Shown here piece after piece: positions 35,291 through 47,832 of a DNA stretch of 64,000 bases. The position numbers were made by a program, and so were the translations under genes. Source of the stretch: Plumapathes pennacea (Eukaryota > Cnidaria > Anthozoa > Antipatharia > Myriopathidae); the NCBI GenBank assembly GCA_964036295.1, contig OZ038473.1, positions 14,354,001 to 14,418,000 of the forward strand, written 5' to 3'. The stretch's first letter is position 1. Each line of letters opens with the position of its first letter. Below the pieces are notes generated by a model, which saw only the letters and a program-made list of their open reading frames with translations, was not told the DNA's origin and made no database searches.

Positions 35291-36116
35291 CTAAAGTTTC
35301 AAGGCGTCTCAGATAATAAAGGGTTGAACCTCAGATAAGACAATCTATCTGGATCAAAATGAATAGATCCGTTCAATTGCTCATACATTGCTAATCGAAA
35401 GCATTCATCGTCTAAATGAATAAACGGTAACTCATCCAGTAATGATTCGAAATGAAACAGTTATATGTACAAAGTACTTATCTCTTTTCCAAAGGTTATC
35501 ATCGAGGTTTATCGCGAATGATCAGGCGATCCAAGATAAACTACGCTGTTTGCTGACTTGTTGTAGCGGGAGCGAGTTGAGTTTTGAGTCCTCAACGACT
35601 AAATTCAAAGCCGTGACGAGGCTGGATCGTTTTGCTTCAAGTCTTTCTATTGTTGATCTTCGCCTTTCAATGGTCCTTTTTAGGTCTATTGAGTAAGAGC
35701 AACATTGCCGTCCTCATGGGGGCATCTGGGGTGCTTTGGGACTGCAGAATATGCTTTGAATTTCGCGGGAGTGCTGACTGCACGCCATGCATATTTATTT
35801 TTGTTTAGAAAATTGCCTTGGTTTTTACTAAAAATGAACTAAAAATGAATGTTTTGCTTTGCGTTGTGTATTCAGATACGTGACCAAGTTACAAAGACAT
35901 GGAGACACTTTTTCCTGGTTCCTCGCGTGCGGCAAAGCGAACTAAAACCAGGCGCGAACATTTAAATTTCGCTTGGAGTGGAACTCGGTTTTTTCATGTT
36001 TACGGATAAACAACACTAAACAAACAATGCTGTATGAAATTGAACACTTCCCGAGCCGTTCTATGAACGGTTTCGAGTGCCATGTGAATAGGATTCGATG
36101 AACATGCAAACAAACT

Positions 36117-38272
36117 TGGTGTAAAATAAGCAAAGTATCGTGGAAGGAACTGGACCATTTGGCTAGGCTTAGTGAATTTTACTAGATACTCACTTCCTCC
36201 TTCGTCATTCCCCTATTCATCCTCGATTTTATTTTCTTTCTCCAACTCTGACGCCTCTTTTGCACTTCCTTTCCCATCTTCTGGCAAATGAGTCGGAGAC
36301 GCATAAGACAGAAATTGATATTTCTGCGTCACGGATACGGCAAAGCCTGGGCTCCAGTGACGCGGAGCATTCTGGGACAGCTTGTAGATTTTAGCACCGT
36401 GCTGCACGTGGTTAAGCAATCCAGGCCGTCACCACCATATTAACAATTAGGGCAAATTTTTCAAAACGACGATGATAATAATGATAATGAGTTTCCTTAC
36501 ATTCAGTTCAAGGCAGATCTGACAAAACGCGCTGTTGATTCGCGGCCGCGCGGCCAAACTTTTTCCCGCGGAAACTGGCGCGGGTGTACGCTCCACTGAA
36601 TCCCTTTGTAGTTTTGAAATTAAATACCAAACTCATCCAGCAACACGACATCCGGACTTATGGTCAGGAGGGTTTTGGAGGTTATATGCCGACACACGAC
36701 AAAGCCTCACTGGTTGTACCGCGATGGCAGTAAGCTGACTTTACCGAGTCTTTGAAGCCGAGAGCTCAGAAAGTGCACAAGTTTGATATTTAACTTTTCG
36801 TAAAAAGCCATCGACAAGACAGTCAGAAAGGATTTCGATTAACTGTTGAAAGTAATTCTGTGTGACTTTTTTGGTTTTGCGTTTTTGATTAATCCAGTCT
36901 ACTTTATGCTGTGTTGTAGTTGGCACAAATTTAGGTGTGTCTGTACAGTTGTTCAAAAGACGATCAGACTAGCCCAATGACATATCAATGACATATACGG
37001 AGTTGTAGTTGTAGTTTTTGGCTTTTTTTTTTTCACGTACGATGGGCAGAGTCTATTGCAACGAATGAAATGAAGAAAGAAATACAGACAAATCTTGAAA
37101 TAATTCTGTACTAGTGTCTGTAATGACAGAAAGTTGTATATATCCCAATTACATGAAAGAGCATGCCCGAACCAGCAAAACAACTAAGTTTGTATCTGGC
37201 CAATCACCTCCGAGGCTTCACGATTGCTTTTTTCCTGCGGGCATTTTATCTGATTGCTCTCAATCCATTGTTTTTAGTGGGAAATGCTAGTGAACTTGCG
37301 ATTCTATCTGATGAATACCAAGTGGCCAAAGTGATGAAGGATTGTAAGAGGTTTCTGATGTCCACTGTTCTGGATTAGCAGACGGCTGTCCGATTCCTTC
37401 TCATGGCTCAGAAGTATGGATTAATGGACTTTAAGACGAAATGCTGCACACATCTGAAATCGACAGAACCCAACACGCTAAAGCAATTGGCAGGCTTCTA
37501 GGAACTTGATGGAGAGTGTACGAGGAATGTGTTGATACCGCAACTGGAAAAGGCAACGGAATCTGAAGCAAAGCTCAAAGCCTTAATCAAAGAGGTCTTC
37601 CCTCTGCTGTTCGGATGTCTGGAGTTTATTGTCCATTTAACCACAAAAGCAACGACTTACCCTTTGAATACTTGCTCTAAACACTACTATTATAATGGCA
37701 AGGCTAATAATACATTCCAGAGTCGATTACGGAGCTGTGTGACCTGCAAGAATTTGTTTAACACAATTCCTAAACTGGGGATGTCTTGGGAACGAAAACA
37801 GACCGGCGACTACGGTAGCTATCGTGTTTATCCATATGGCTGCATGGTCTACATGGAGCCTAACATCCACGGGCTGTTATCGACAGTGATGGACATCCTT
37901 GGTGAATAAATTCCGAAATAATACTTTCGATAACTTGAGATTATTCGACAAGAAGCATAAAAAGCATGTACTGAATTTTAATGATAGTCGTCTGATACAA
38001 GCGGGGCTGCTGTATTGTACAAGTTTGCATCAAGAAAGAAATGTTACTACGCCCGATGTTTGGAGTTTATAGAATTTCAACATTGTCCCACCAACACTAA
38101 GAGGTCTGACAACAAATATCACGATCAGATACTTCTGTCTCTTCTGGGTTTTCTCGACTGTCTGTCTGTCTGTCTGTCTAACTCTATGTTTTCTCCGTCT
38201 CCACCGATTGATCCAGTATAGTGGCACGCCGCTTGCACTACTGTTGAGGTTTCAGTTCAAACAGACTGATTT
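36117..38272. repeat. Segmental duplication unit R (partial), joined to NT5DC1
   Basis: It is colinear with P and Q from the AAATAAGCAAAGTATCGTGG landmark through the satellite module (36,180-36,956), the BTB-type pseudogene and the (CTGT)n tract. Homology to P and Q stops at 38,272, inside the last coding exon of NT5DC1, six codons before its stop. R therefore includes the 3' flank of the real gene and is the best candidate for the source of the other units. Confidence 0.85.
37163..37909 (+). pseudogene. 5'-truncated BTB-type pseudogene, copy in unit R
   Basis: Same remnant as at 24,886-25,580. It carries the shared TAG (37,499-37,501) and a private TAG (37,376-37,378, where the P copy has an intact codon). 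It keeps the 42-bp segment around 37,675 that P has lost, and an intact frame from ~37,502 to 37,909 (ESEAKLKALIKEVFPLLFGC; SCVTCKN; SYRVYPYG). The BTB part is limited to the end of the domain. It is not expected to make protein. Confidence 0.75.
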
Positions 38273-41200
38273 GGGTGGACCGGGATAAAATCCCCACGTA
38301 AGCGATCCAAATGTCTCGAAGTCGTGATCCTTTGGAAGATCTGCAGAGAAAACGAAAACAGAGGAAGAGCAAGTAATCAAAGTAGTACACAGGAACAAGC
38401 AAACAAGCGTGTAAACAAACAAACAAACAAACAAACCTACATTAGGCTTCATCTCACGGATAGTAACTGTGAATAGTACGTAACGAAGATTAAGATCCTG
38501 CAGCCAGGCCAACCAGATGGGGTGGAATACATACTCCTGTATCACGACACTTTCAGAGAACAGTGAAGGGGCCGGGGATACTGTTTTTGCATTGCCGTTT
38601 GCCAGCCAACGCTTCACTTGTTTGAGAGGACATATAAGACTATTGGGGGCATATTATCTATCGATTAGACGGGGATACAACACATATACCCCTGTCTCAC
38701 GTGTCTGAAAACGAGTTTAAGCACACTTTTCAATCTAAAAGTAATTTACCTGCGATAAAGTCAATCCTGGGGATAGCAATCGTGCTGTGCTTTTGTATCA
38801 GGTCACCCCAGAAAGTGTTCAACTCTTGCCGTCCCGTGTGACCTGTTTTGATGCCATCCGTGACAATCACAGACCCCTCTGCCACACTACTATCTGTTAC
38901 ACATTCATCGTGACTGGGATTGTGTGAATCTGTAAAAAGTGAACCCCACTGGTCTGACAACAGGACGTCCTCTTTTCCGTCCTCAATGGGGAACTGCTAA
39001 TCATGGCCGGAAAGACAAGAATTTTGACTGTTGAGTATAAAACAGGAAGATCACTACGTAGGAGAAGTCTTACAGTAGTTCAGCGGAGTGTAGATGATAG
39101 GTGGAGAGAGTGAGCTCGATAGATTAAACCAGAGACATTGTGTTTTGTCGAACGATCTCACTTATTGAAATAAGGACAGAAAGGGAGAGAGGGACACAGA
39201 AATAGAAATGACGGAAACAGACAGACTAGCTGACAATCTAGTTGACCACTTGTTCCGACGACGAGTTAGCGCTTCAAACGTCAGCTTCCAATTCTTTTAC
39301 AGCGTCAAGCTTTCATATATCGAAGAAAGTGGAACCCAAGACAAACGTCACCATACCAAGGGTTTGGGCCTCTTACGTTTGGGTCCCTCATCTGTGTCCT
39401 GAGGAACAAACAAACAAACAGACAAACAAATAAACAAACAAGACTGCAAAAGGGAAACTGTATAGAGTACGTGATATGTCCATTGTCATCCTTCCTCCAA
39501 ATTAGTTTCTCACATTACCTGTTGGTCATCCAGCATTTCAAATCCTTCTACCTCCATCTCCTCCAACAGTAATGCTACATCCCACTTCCCTAACACGGCT
39601 GACGGGTACAGGTCACACTTAAGACTGTCTCCAAAATACAGCACCTGATGGATCAACGAGTTAGCAAACTAAATAACGTCCGTGTACGAGTGATAGAGCG
39701 CTTTTGGGATGACTGTCAAAAACCAAAGCAATTACAGAGCCAACAACGAGGCGAGCAAAATCACATCAGACCAAATAGAAGTCCGAGCAAAACCAAATCC
39801 AAACCTAAGTAATTGCAATTGGTTTTACAAACCAATCAGCAGTGCGAGAACACGCCATCGCGATTTCCTTTCTTGCGTGCGAATATCGCAATATCGGTTT
39901 TGCTTTAGCTCTTGATTGGCCAAGAATGTTGCTAAAGTTGTTAGGACCAATCGTAAAGCATAGCAAACGCAAAACCAAAGCAATCACAAGATTACTTTCG
40001 ACTTGCGAAAACGGCTCTAATTGTCTTCTAAGTCAATCAATGAAGGTTTGCTGTCTGTGCACGCCTGACAGGCTTAACTCGCCGTTTTCACGTTCTCGGT
40101 TAATCAATGAGCGATATATGCCCACCTCCCACCAAAAAATAAACAAACAAACCAAGCAACCAAAAGCAAACAAACAAGAAATCAACGTACCTTGGGATTG
40201 TCTTTTCCCGTGAATTTATTCAAACATTTCATGAAGTCTTGGTGGTTTCCTTGGGAGTAAATCTTGTCTTTGTCGGGATGTTGTACTTGGTGGCTCTCCT
40301 TGTGTCCATCTAATAAACAAAAAAACAAACAAACAAAAAACAACATGAGACAAAACAACATGGTTAATTCTCAAAATGGAGTTACGTTTTGTCACCACTT
40401 CAAACAGACTTACCAAGTTCATAGAAGGGTTTTGAAGATGTTGGGGTCACAGGTAAGAAGAATCCTGTAAAGTACAACAACAAAACAAATGTTTAAAGAC
40501 TTCAATAGTATGGAAAAACATTGAACTAGTATTGACTGAACAATGAAAGGTACTGAGTAACTAGAATTGAAGTGTATATGCCATTGCCTCAACTCCAGGT
40601 CAACACAGATTAATGACTAGTTATCATTTAAGGGTTAGATTCGATTGAAATGATACGTCATCTTCATGTGGATGCAATGGATGGTATTACGTTAATTTTC
40701 ACCTGGTTTTCCAGCACTGCACACCACAATGTCAAATATTTCTCTCCAATCCTTCCTGTGGAAGAGAATGTATATAGCCATTTTTACTAAAAGCAGACAC
40801 TTCCAGATAGTCTGTAAAATCTTGCAGTCTTGTTTTTGCGACTGACTACTGAGAAAAGTATACCGACCACTTAATTCTCGACCACTTCCTGACAACATAC
40901 TGACCGCTGCAACTTATTCATGATTTATTACCTTCTAAATCTATGATGTCAGTATTCTGGAAAAGATGTTGAAGTTAATCACTTGCACTGTCAACACTTA
41001 CCCCACTGCATAGTTTAACAGAAATTCTGCGTAGTCAATAAAGGAGTTTGTGAGCAGAAGAATCTTCTGTTGGCTGCATCTTAATGATCTCATCCAGTTG
41101 ATTACTTCCACAGAGCAGGGTTTTATGTACTTCTCTGGGTTTGCAATTATGGTGGGAAAGTAGCATCCTTTTCGTGCTGTTGGGTTTAACAAAAGTGTGA

Positions 41201-42732
41201 ATTAGTAATAAAATTATTGCAAAGAATTAGTGCCAGATTTCTAAGGTTTAAACTGCAAATTAGAGAAACAAAGCCATGTAACAGTGTAAGAAATGTACAC
41301 TCAGTGTAATATTAATACCTGATGTTAAGTGAAATATAGTAAGAATTTTTCAAAAAATGAAGAACTTCCAAGTGTTGGATTATTAGAGATTTTATTAACA
41401 ATGTTCAATAATGTAACCTCAGTATTGATGTATAACCTGCAAAGTTTGCTGGATTGAACACTGGCATAAAGCCTGACCGTACGTCTGGCCAGAAGTTGTA
41501 CTTTTCCTGTCTGCCATTCTGCAAAGGAAAGAAAGAAAAACAAATTAAATAGGAAAAAGAAAGGAAAATGTAATTTCATTATAATATAATTAGCATATAA
41601 ATGAACTTAACATACACACTCCATAATATGGAGTTATTAACAATATTAATATTAATATTCACTTGGTATAAACCGCAATAACTAACTGCAAAGTCCAACA
41701 AACCTTTCTGTCAATTATGTCCACAACTCGAGCAGAAATTACAGCAACTGGAAGGTTAAAATAATTTTCGAATGCCATGTAGTCAGCTGAAAAAAAAAAG
41801 GTGTAAACTGTAAGGATCTTGATTCAACCTCAATTTGCTAGAATCCAGTATCCAGTAACCAACGTTGGCGAATTGGTAGTATCTTGCCTAGATCTTGGTT
41901 AATTTGCCATGATCTTGATCACTCTAAAGTATTTTTCAAAATCTTGACAAGATCTTGGAAATTCTAAATAACATCACTTGTAGTATAATGTATCAAACAA
42001 AAACAAAAAACTAACAACTTACGATATAGAAATCCTTTTTTGCAAAGTGTTGTGTATTGAGACCATACTTGTGTTTCTCCATAACATTCTTTGATCTCTT
42101 CTCGATTCATTGGTTTTGTGCCATGAGATGCTCTGAGAAACCCAAAGCATTGATTGTTAAAGCATATAATATACTATTTCAGGCTTGTGTGGAAGTAACT
42201 CCCCCCCTCTGAGCCATCATCATACACAGATGTGATCTGCACATGGTACTTCAACAGTGTTTGTGCTATGTAAGTATTTTACCTCAAAATAAAGCCATCT
42301 TTTCTGATCTTCAAAATGTTGCCCTTATGTGTGTCCAAAATCAGGCCTCTTAAACTTGAAGGTAGTGAAGGAACGCAAATCAAATAGTTACTTCACAAAT
42401 AAAGGACTAATCTTTATACGCAAAACTCAAAATATGGCACGCAAAATAAGAACACGGTGAACTGTACCAGAAGTCTTTGTAATTTTCAAAGTCATCTTCC
42501 AGCAGACACCGATCATATCCCTTCTCTTCAACAAGATGTACCGCAAAACATTTGTACACAAGCTGAAAGATATTGATATTGATGAAAACATATGTCCTTG
42601 AAATTCTAGTAAGCTGAGGAACGAGCATAAAGAGGAACAGCTGCTTACCGGGTAAAGGTTACTAAGTTTGTATTGGATGACAGTGTGATCCAGATCAAAG
42701 CCGATACAATCATATTCACCGAGTTTCACCAT
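38252..42732 (-). CDS. NT5DC1: NT5DC1, 5'-nucleotidase domain-containing protein 1 (complete, 13 coding exons)
   Basis: The exons on the minus strand are 42732-42649, 42562-42468, 42354-42283, 42132-42023, 41786-41704, 41518-41437, 41176-41002, 40755-40703, 40464-40414, 40309-40191, 39644-39519, 38993-38750 and 38340-38252. All have GT-AG borders and matching phases, giving 460 aa; the human protein, as I recall it, is about 455. The HAD nucleophile motif DLDHT is at residues 13-17, motif II lies in ILLLTNSFIDYA (exon 7), and the acidic motif is in YFGDSLKCDLYP (exon 11). Further family blocks are EEKGYDR, RASHGTKP, NYFNLPVAV, IYSQGN and KHSTIAIPRID. It belongs to the HAD-fold cytosolic 5'-nucleotidase-like family; its physiological substrate is not known to me. 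The start at 42,732 sits just before the conserved YDCIGFDLDHT. The stop lies inside the duplicated unit R. Confidence 0.95.
38341..38749. other. Last intron of NT5DC1 with simple repeats
   Basis: Intron between coding exons 12 and 13. It includes a (CAAA)n tract at ~38,415-38,436. Open frames on either strand here show no family resemblance. Confidence 0.8.
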
Positions 42733-43130
42733 GTTGAAACTTTATCTGATTAGTACTTCATGTACGGAAACACAAAATGCCTCAATGTGGAACTGCTGCG
42801 CACACTGTTCACGGGCGCATCGACTTTGATCTGGATCGAGACATCAGATGCTGGTTTCATAAAATTATCAGATGAGAATGTGAGATTGACTGCGGATGCT
42901 AAATTCTTCAGTTCAGGCTCGTTCAGAACACTGAATTTATTGCAACAGAAATAAAATTTTCGCGGGGGCAAGATGGCCGCGACCACGTGACCTATGACGT
43001 CACTGTCAACTCGCCCCGATCCGATGAGGAAGTCGAATATTTTATGCGAGCACGTTTGTTTGTGTTATATTCCGCGTTTACATGGCGATTTGGCTTTGCT
43101 CCTCAGAAAATAACTATATGTAGCTTTGCG
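42733..43130. promoter_or_regulatory. Candidate bidirectional promoter between NT5DC1 and TMEM127
   Basis: The two start codons are 398 bp apart on opposite strands. Within 34 bases lie AAGATGGCCGC (42,970-42,980, YY1-like), the E-box CACGTG (42,984-42,989, in the context CCACGTGACC) and the perfect CRE TGACGTCA (42,995-43,002). Clusters of YY1, E-box and CRE sites without a TATA box are usual in bidirectional housekeeping promoters. Transcription starts are not visible, and part of the region is 5' UTR of either gene. Confidence 0.6.
42845..42910 (+). repeat. Interspersed repeat fragment upstream of NT5DC1
   Basis: About 65 bases (landmarks GGTTTCATAAAATTAT and GATGAGAAT) match the reverse strand of 52,904-52,970 at roughly 85% by eye. 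It lies between the NT5DC1 start codon and the CRE/E-box cluster, so it probably contributes to the 5' leader of NT5DC1. Confidence 0.6.
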
Positions 43131-46100
43131 ATGTTCCCAAGACCAATTCGTTTTCCCGAATATGCGGGCTATTCCCGCAGAAGAAGAAGGGGTTCGAGCC
43201 ACAGACCAAAACCAGAGTACGACAGAGACATTACGGCAGCATTCTTTGCACTAGCATCTGCTATTCTGCTCGCTGTGGCTGAAGCGGAACCACGATGGCT
43301 TCAACTTGAAGGAGGAAGATGTTCCGGGAATTACATCGGCTTGTACAAAGTAATTGCTTATAAATCCGCGAAAGACTTGGGTGAGTATATATCCGCGCGT
43401 TTCACTGCAGGTCAGTTGACAGCTTTCGTTTTCGTTTTCGCTCGACAAACTGTACAATAGCCTTGGCATTGATGAATGCGTTTGAGCGTATTTTTGCCGT
43501 GAATTCACGATCTCAAACCTACTTTATCACTTTATCAAGCTTTCCAGAGATTGTGATGACCGTTGTCGAGATCGTGTATATTCGTTCGATCGCGATCTTT
43601 ATTAAGTGAGACCAGTTCATATGTGTCAAAGCTTTTTGCCTTCACAATCAGTTTTTTTGCTTTATGCCTTTTGTATCATCAACACCTAAATTAGCTTGAA
43701 TTATATGTTTCGAACTGGAAATTTTTAGACATAATTGCCTGTTGCCAGCGAAAACTGAACAAAATTTGGTATAAAGGACATTATGATTTGGATAAATTAT
43801 ATTGTTACTGTGCATTCTTTCATAAGAATAACAGTATTATAGGTTTGTGCCAATTCCCATGTTTTTGTCAATCTTCACCATAATTTGCCCTGTCATGCTG
43901 TATTGACCTAAAGGCCCAATTATAAAGAGTGTGCATTAATATTATGGTATTATGGTATGTGACTATAACATTAGTAATTTTTAAAAATAGCACTAGCTTT
44001 CTCACATTCAGTTCTGTCTTATACTAATAATTATTGTACATTTGTCAATACAGCACTTTTGGTAATTTTATTATTATGTACTATTGCATTTTGTGGAATT
44101 TTTGCCACCCATTTTCTGTTGATCAGTGTGCTATACACATTTATTATATAGACACAAGTGTTTTACTGGAAAATATACCATGCGTAAAATCCATATGAAA
44201 CTACATCCGGGACCCGAGTGGTGTATTTTCCATATCCTCACTAGTGAGGATATCGTTGGAATCATTTCCCGCTTTTGCACGGTTGTTTGTGAAATTTCTC
44301 GTAAAACACTCGTGTCTAATATAATAAAAAGAAAATTACACGGCGGCTTGAAGATATGGATTTTATTTTCTCATGGTAAAAACAATATTTTACTTACTCG
44401 CGAAGCGCTCGTTCATAAAATATTGTTTTTACCACTCGAAAATAAAATTCATATCTTCGCAGTGTTGTATCCAGAGCGCGTCATTGCGTCCTGGGACGCA
44501 CAAATCTCAATTTGGACGCAAAAAATTCGAGCAAGTGCGTCCGCTTGGACGCACTCGAAAAATTAATTGACAAGCGACTCTTTTCGGAACGCGACCCGCT
44601 AAGCGGAAACCCGACGCTGATCCTTCACCACTGATAGCGCGTCGGTAAAGCCCGATTTACGCGTTGCAACTTTCGCTTACGACACGAATAAAAAATCACT
44701 CCGTGATTTGGTTTTATGTCGCATACGGCACGAAAAAAGTAGTACAATTTCTAAGGGTTAAATCCTAGAATGCAAGTGTGACTGAAAAAATATTCGATCA
44801 AATGTTACTGTAAACCACTGGCTATTTGAGCGGCTCAGTTTATCGCGTCGTGCACACCTTTTATCGATCACGACGACACCACTTTTAATATGACAAACGG
44901 TCGAAATCTGTCTGCATACAAATCTTAAAACATTGACCTGTAGTTTTGCACATCGACTGAAAATCAAGCTGTCAATTTTTCGCGTAGCGTGGTGAAATTT
45001 GATAACCCAAAGAATTGAGTTCAGATTTGCATAAATATGTTTTGTGCGTATGGCGGACGTCATTAAAATACTTTTAGAAGAAAACCTCCTCAAAAGAGAA
45101 CAAAATGTGGCAGGAACATAAAAATGTCCTATCGGCTTGTTATTTGTTTGGTACAAAAATATGCAATGTGAATAATGACGCGCCACGAATATTAATATTA
45201 AAAATGAATATTAATTATTTGGACCCCTAAATTTTGGAAGAGGGGGTCTGAAGGACCCCCAGTTTTGAAATCCTGGATACAACACTGTCTTCGTGCCACT
45301 GTGTAATATCCTCTATGTGTAATTTATTAGTCCCTGTCTGTAGGAAGTTGCCTTCATGTCATTCTTGGTACTATGTACAATACAATTGACATGTTGAGTT
45401 GGACTGTATAATTACAGTTCTTGGATCACTTCAAATTGTCCCTTGCAACCACATACCAGATGGATTGGCTCAATCAGTTCTACTTATAAATGGTATTTTT
45501 TGGGGAATTCTCTGGTTGGAAATTCCCCCAAAACAAAATGGCAGACATACATGGCCCAGTTAGGATTGTAGGAAACTCTATATACCAACCCTCATCAAAG
45601 CATATCAGCTCTTAACTTTTCACAATTTTTGTTCCAGAAAACTTCTGCTACACAGAGAAGGTGGTGACAATTCTTCGAGTGGTTGTAGCAATATGCTGTC
45701 TGGGTATCGTGCTCAGTATGTTTGCCTGTCTATTGGACTTGTGTGGAACAGTCAGCAGAATTCTAAAGTGCATCAAAAACAACTCAGTCACAAATATGCT
45801 GACAGGTAAGTAACCATGACTAGCCTAATATTGAATTGGTGTTACTTTAGAACCCCGCTATCTTGACCTTGGTTATCTCAAACTCCCTGCTATCTTGAAC
45901 AGAATCCAATTTCCCTTGGAAATGAACTTGGTTGAGATTTCCCTTGGTAGAACCCCGCTATCTCCATCCCCACTATCTCAAACTAATTCTCACTTCCTCT
46001 AAGAGTTTGAGATAGAGTATGTTATTGAGTTCAGCTATGTGGAAAGAACAAATTTGAATGGAATCAAAGGTGTGCTCAGTCCTGTTACATATTTTGTTAT

Positions 46101-46447
46101 TATTATAATAAAATTATATTTTAAATGTCTGGACTTTTTTTTCCTTTGCAGCTTTACTTTGTGTGGTGACAAGTTTGTTGGTCTACTGGGTTACAGCTAT
46201 ACTGGAGAAAACGGCGAAAGGAGAAGGAGATAACAAGGATGTGCATGTTAAATTTGACATAAGTTTTTACTTGGTAGTCGCTGCAGGGGCTTCATCAGTG
46301 GTGGCCACAGGAATTAGCATTTCTCAGTGCCGTCGAGTGTTCAGAGAACGCTCAATTGTGGATGATGAAATGTCACTGGAGCTCATGTACAATATGCATT
46401 CTGCCGACTCCTTGTCTCACCTCCCTCCTCCTGAATACGTACCATAA
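43131..46447 (+). CDS. TMEM127: TMEM127, transmembrane protein 127 (complete, 3 coding exons)
   Basis: Coding exons 43131-43380, 45638-45805 and 46152-46447 join in phase to give 237 aa; human TMEM127 is about 238. Order: an Arg-rich N-terminus (RRRRRG, residues 16-21) and TM1 (~34-52, ITAAFFALASAILLAVAEAE). A luminal loop follows with EPRWLQLEGGRCS, which matches the family's AEPxWLxxxGGxC pattern. TM2 is ~92-118 (ILRVVVAICCLGIVLS), TM3 ~140-158 and TM4 ~170-192 (SFYLVVAAGASSVVATG). The C-terminus LPPPEYVP contains PPEY (232-235), a PPxY motif. In vertebrates TMEM127 is an endosomal/lysosomal membrane protein that restrains mTORC1, and its PPxY motif binds NEDD4-type ligases. The start at 43,131 gives the family length; an in-frame upstream ATG at 42,987 would overlap the CRE. 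A chimeric or artefactual join is unlikely because all three phases match. Confidence 0.93.
44142..44326. mobile_element. MITE-like inverted repeat in TMEM127 intron 1
   Basis: The left end TATATAGACACAAGTGTTTT (near 44,145) is the inverse of the right end GTAAAACACTCGTGTCTAAT (from 44,301). The centre holds the short palindrome ATATCCTCACTAGTGAGGAT. About 185 bp, no coding potential. Confidence 0.6.
44350..44459. repeat. 110-bp hairpin-forming palindrome
   Basis: GAAGATATGGATTTTATTTT at the left is mirrored by AATAAAATTCATATCTTC at the right. The arms also share GGTAAAAACAATATTTTA, and the loop is CGCGAAGCGC. It directly follows the element at 44,142-44,326, so both may be parts of one larger fold-back element. 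Confidence 0.7.
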
Positions 46448-47832
46448 AGCAAAGAGATCTACTGGTATAGTTGTACTTCGACAAAGGAAGACTCCTTTGA
46501 CATGAATAGTATAATAGAGTGGGTTTTGGGTGACTGTTGAATAAGTTTGGGAGCATTTTTGGTCAATCAAGGACAAAAGTGACTATGATCCCAGCAATTA
46601 AACAGCAATAACATTGTCTCACAATGTCTATTGGTCTCTTCTAAGTAAAACCAAGTGAAAATTATACTTTGGCTTCTGGTTGGCCAGAAGTGCTTTTTTA
46701 CATCAGCCTTTGTGATTTTAAATATTTTATTAGTTTTGTGAAAGTCACCCAAAAGTCACTCTAAGTAGGAAACATGCAAAGTCATCCTTATGTTACTCAA
46801 ACATTCAAGGTTATGGCAATTGGACTTTGCACAACAATGATCAAAGATTATATGCCATTTGTGATTTCAAGGTACAAGGTACCTGCATGGATGACATGTA
46901 CTCTGTACATATAATACATACACAGTAGAGGCTATTTCAACACAAGTTCTGACTATTTTTATACATAGAATATTGATTATTTTTGTACAGTATATAATAT
47001 TGTAGGAAATAGATCTAAAACACTCCAGGCAAGGCTTAATAATAACTGTGTTAAAATCTCTTGCTGAATCAACTTATAAATGTGCATGATAAAATAATAT
47101 TATGATGATGATAACAATGATTGTTTCAGTGCCAAAATTAGTGACCTTTGAAAAATTTGAATGTTGAAATTTGAACTTACTGTAGCTTGAAAACCTGTGA
47201 GTTTATGGCCAAAGGGGCAGATTTAGGACAAAATTCCAAAAGCTCTCCAAAACACCATTTCTGGAGGCTGCAGGAAGAGGTTTCAAAAAGCTGACCAGTT
47301 TATGTAACTAATTTGGATTTGCCTCTGTTCTGCTTTGTTGTGTTACCAGAACGTTTTCTATTTATAGTCAACCTTCCAAATTAGGAGCAGTTGTTATCGA
47401 AATATCTGTATTGATTAAGAAAAAAAGCTTAAAAATAATTTAAAGTTCCACTGGAGACATCATGTTGTGACATGGTGGGTTTGAGTGCATTCATCCACAT
47501 AAAAATTTGCAAATTTGTATATAAAACTCATGTAGCTGTTCACATCCAGCCAATATTATTAAAACCAGGAATATTATACTGTTGTGTTGCTTTCATTTCC
47601 ATAAGTAGTTCTTTTTTATATTACCCCCAAGTTTAATATTGCTCTCTCCTGGTGGGGGACTTGACATCCCTTCTACATGGTCACGTGACCAAAGTCCATC
47701 ACGTGACTATTATCACTAAAAATAATTGAAAAAAGCGTAAAGAATGTAGGAATGCAAAATGTTTTATAAAAGAGATCGGATTTGGCAGCATTTCAAAATT
47801 AAGAAAAAAAATCGTCCAAATATCGGCCTACT
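46448..47832. other. No recognised gene (TMEM127 3' region)
   Basis: AT-rich sequence without coding resemblance on either strand. It should include the 3' UTR of TMEM127, whose end I cannot place with confidence. Confidence 0.6.

Larger units (their letters stand above)
29862..36116. repeat. Segmental duplication unit Q
   Basis: This is the only unit that can be followed end to end, ~6,255 bp. It opens with the TTGGTGTAAAATAAGCAAAG landmark repeated at 36,117 and ends where R begins. It has the satellite module (29,930-30,706) and lacks ~1.1 kb carrying the BTB-type pseudogene (junction ~30,765-30,800, T-rich). The segment shared with O and P (30,810-33,480), the 30-bp minisatellite, and the ~2-kb right part shared with O (34,176-36,116) follow. 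Confidence 0.85.

Noticed and set aside
38252-38617. 121-codon minus-strand frame reading through the last NT5DC1 intron
   Set aside because: Only its last part (from 38,340) is exon; the acceptor CTCTGCAG and the phase from exon 12 show that the rest is intron.
42987-43130. Upstream in-frame ATG as the start of TMEM127
   Set aside because: It would add 48 residues unlike the family and overlap the CRE. The start at 43,131 gives almost exactly the known family length.
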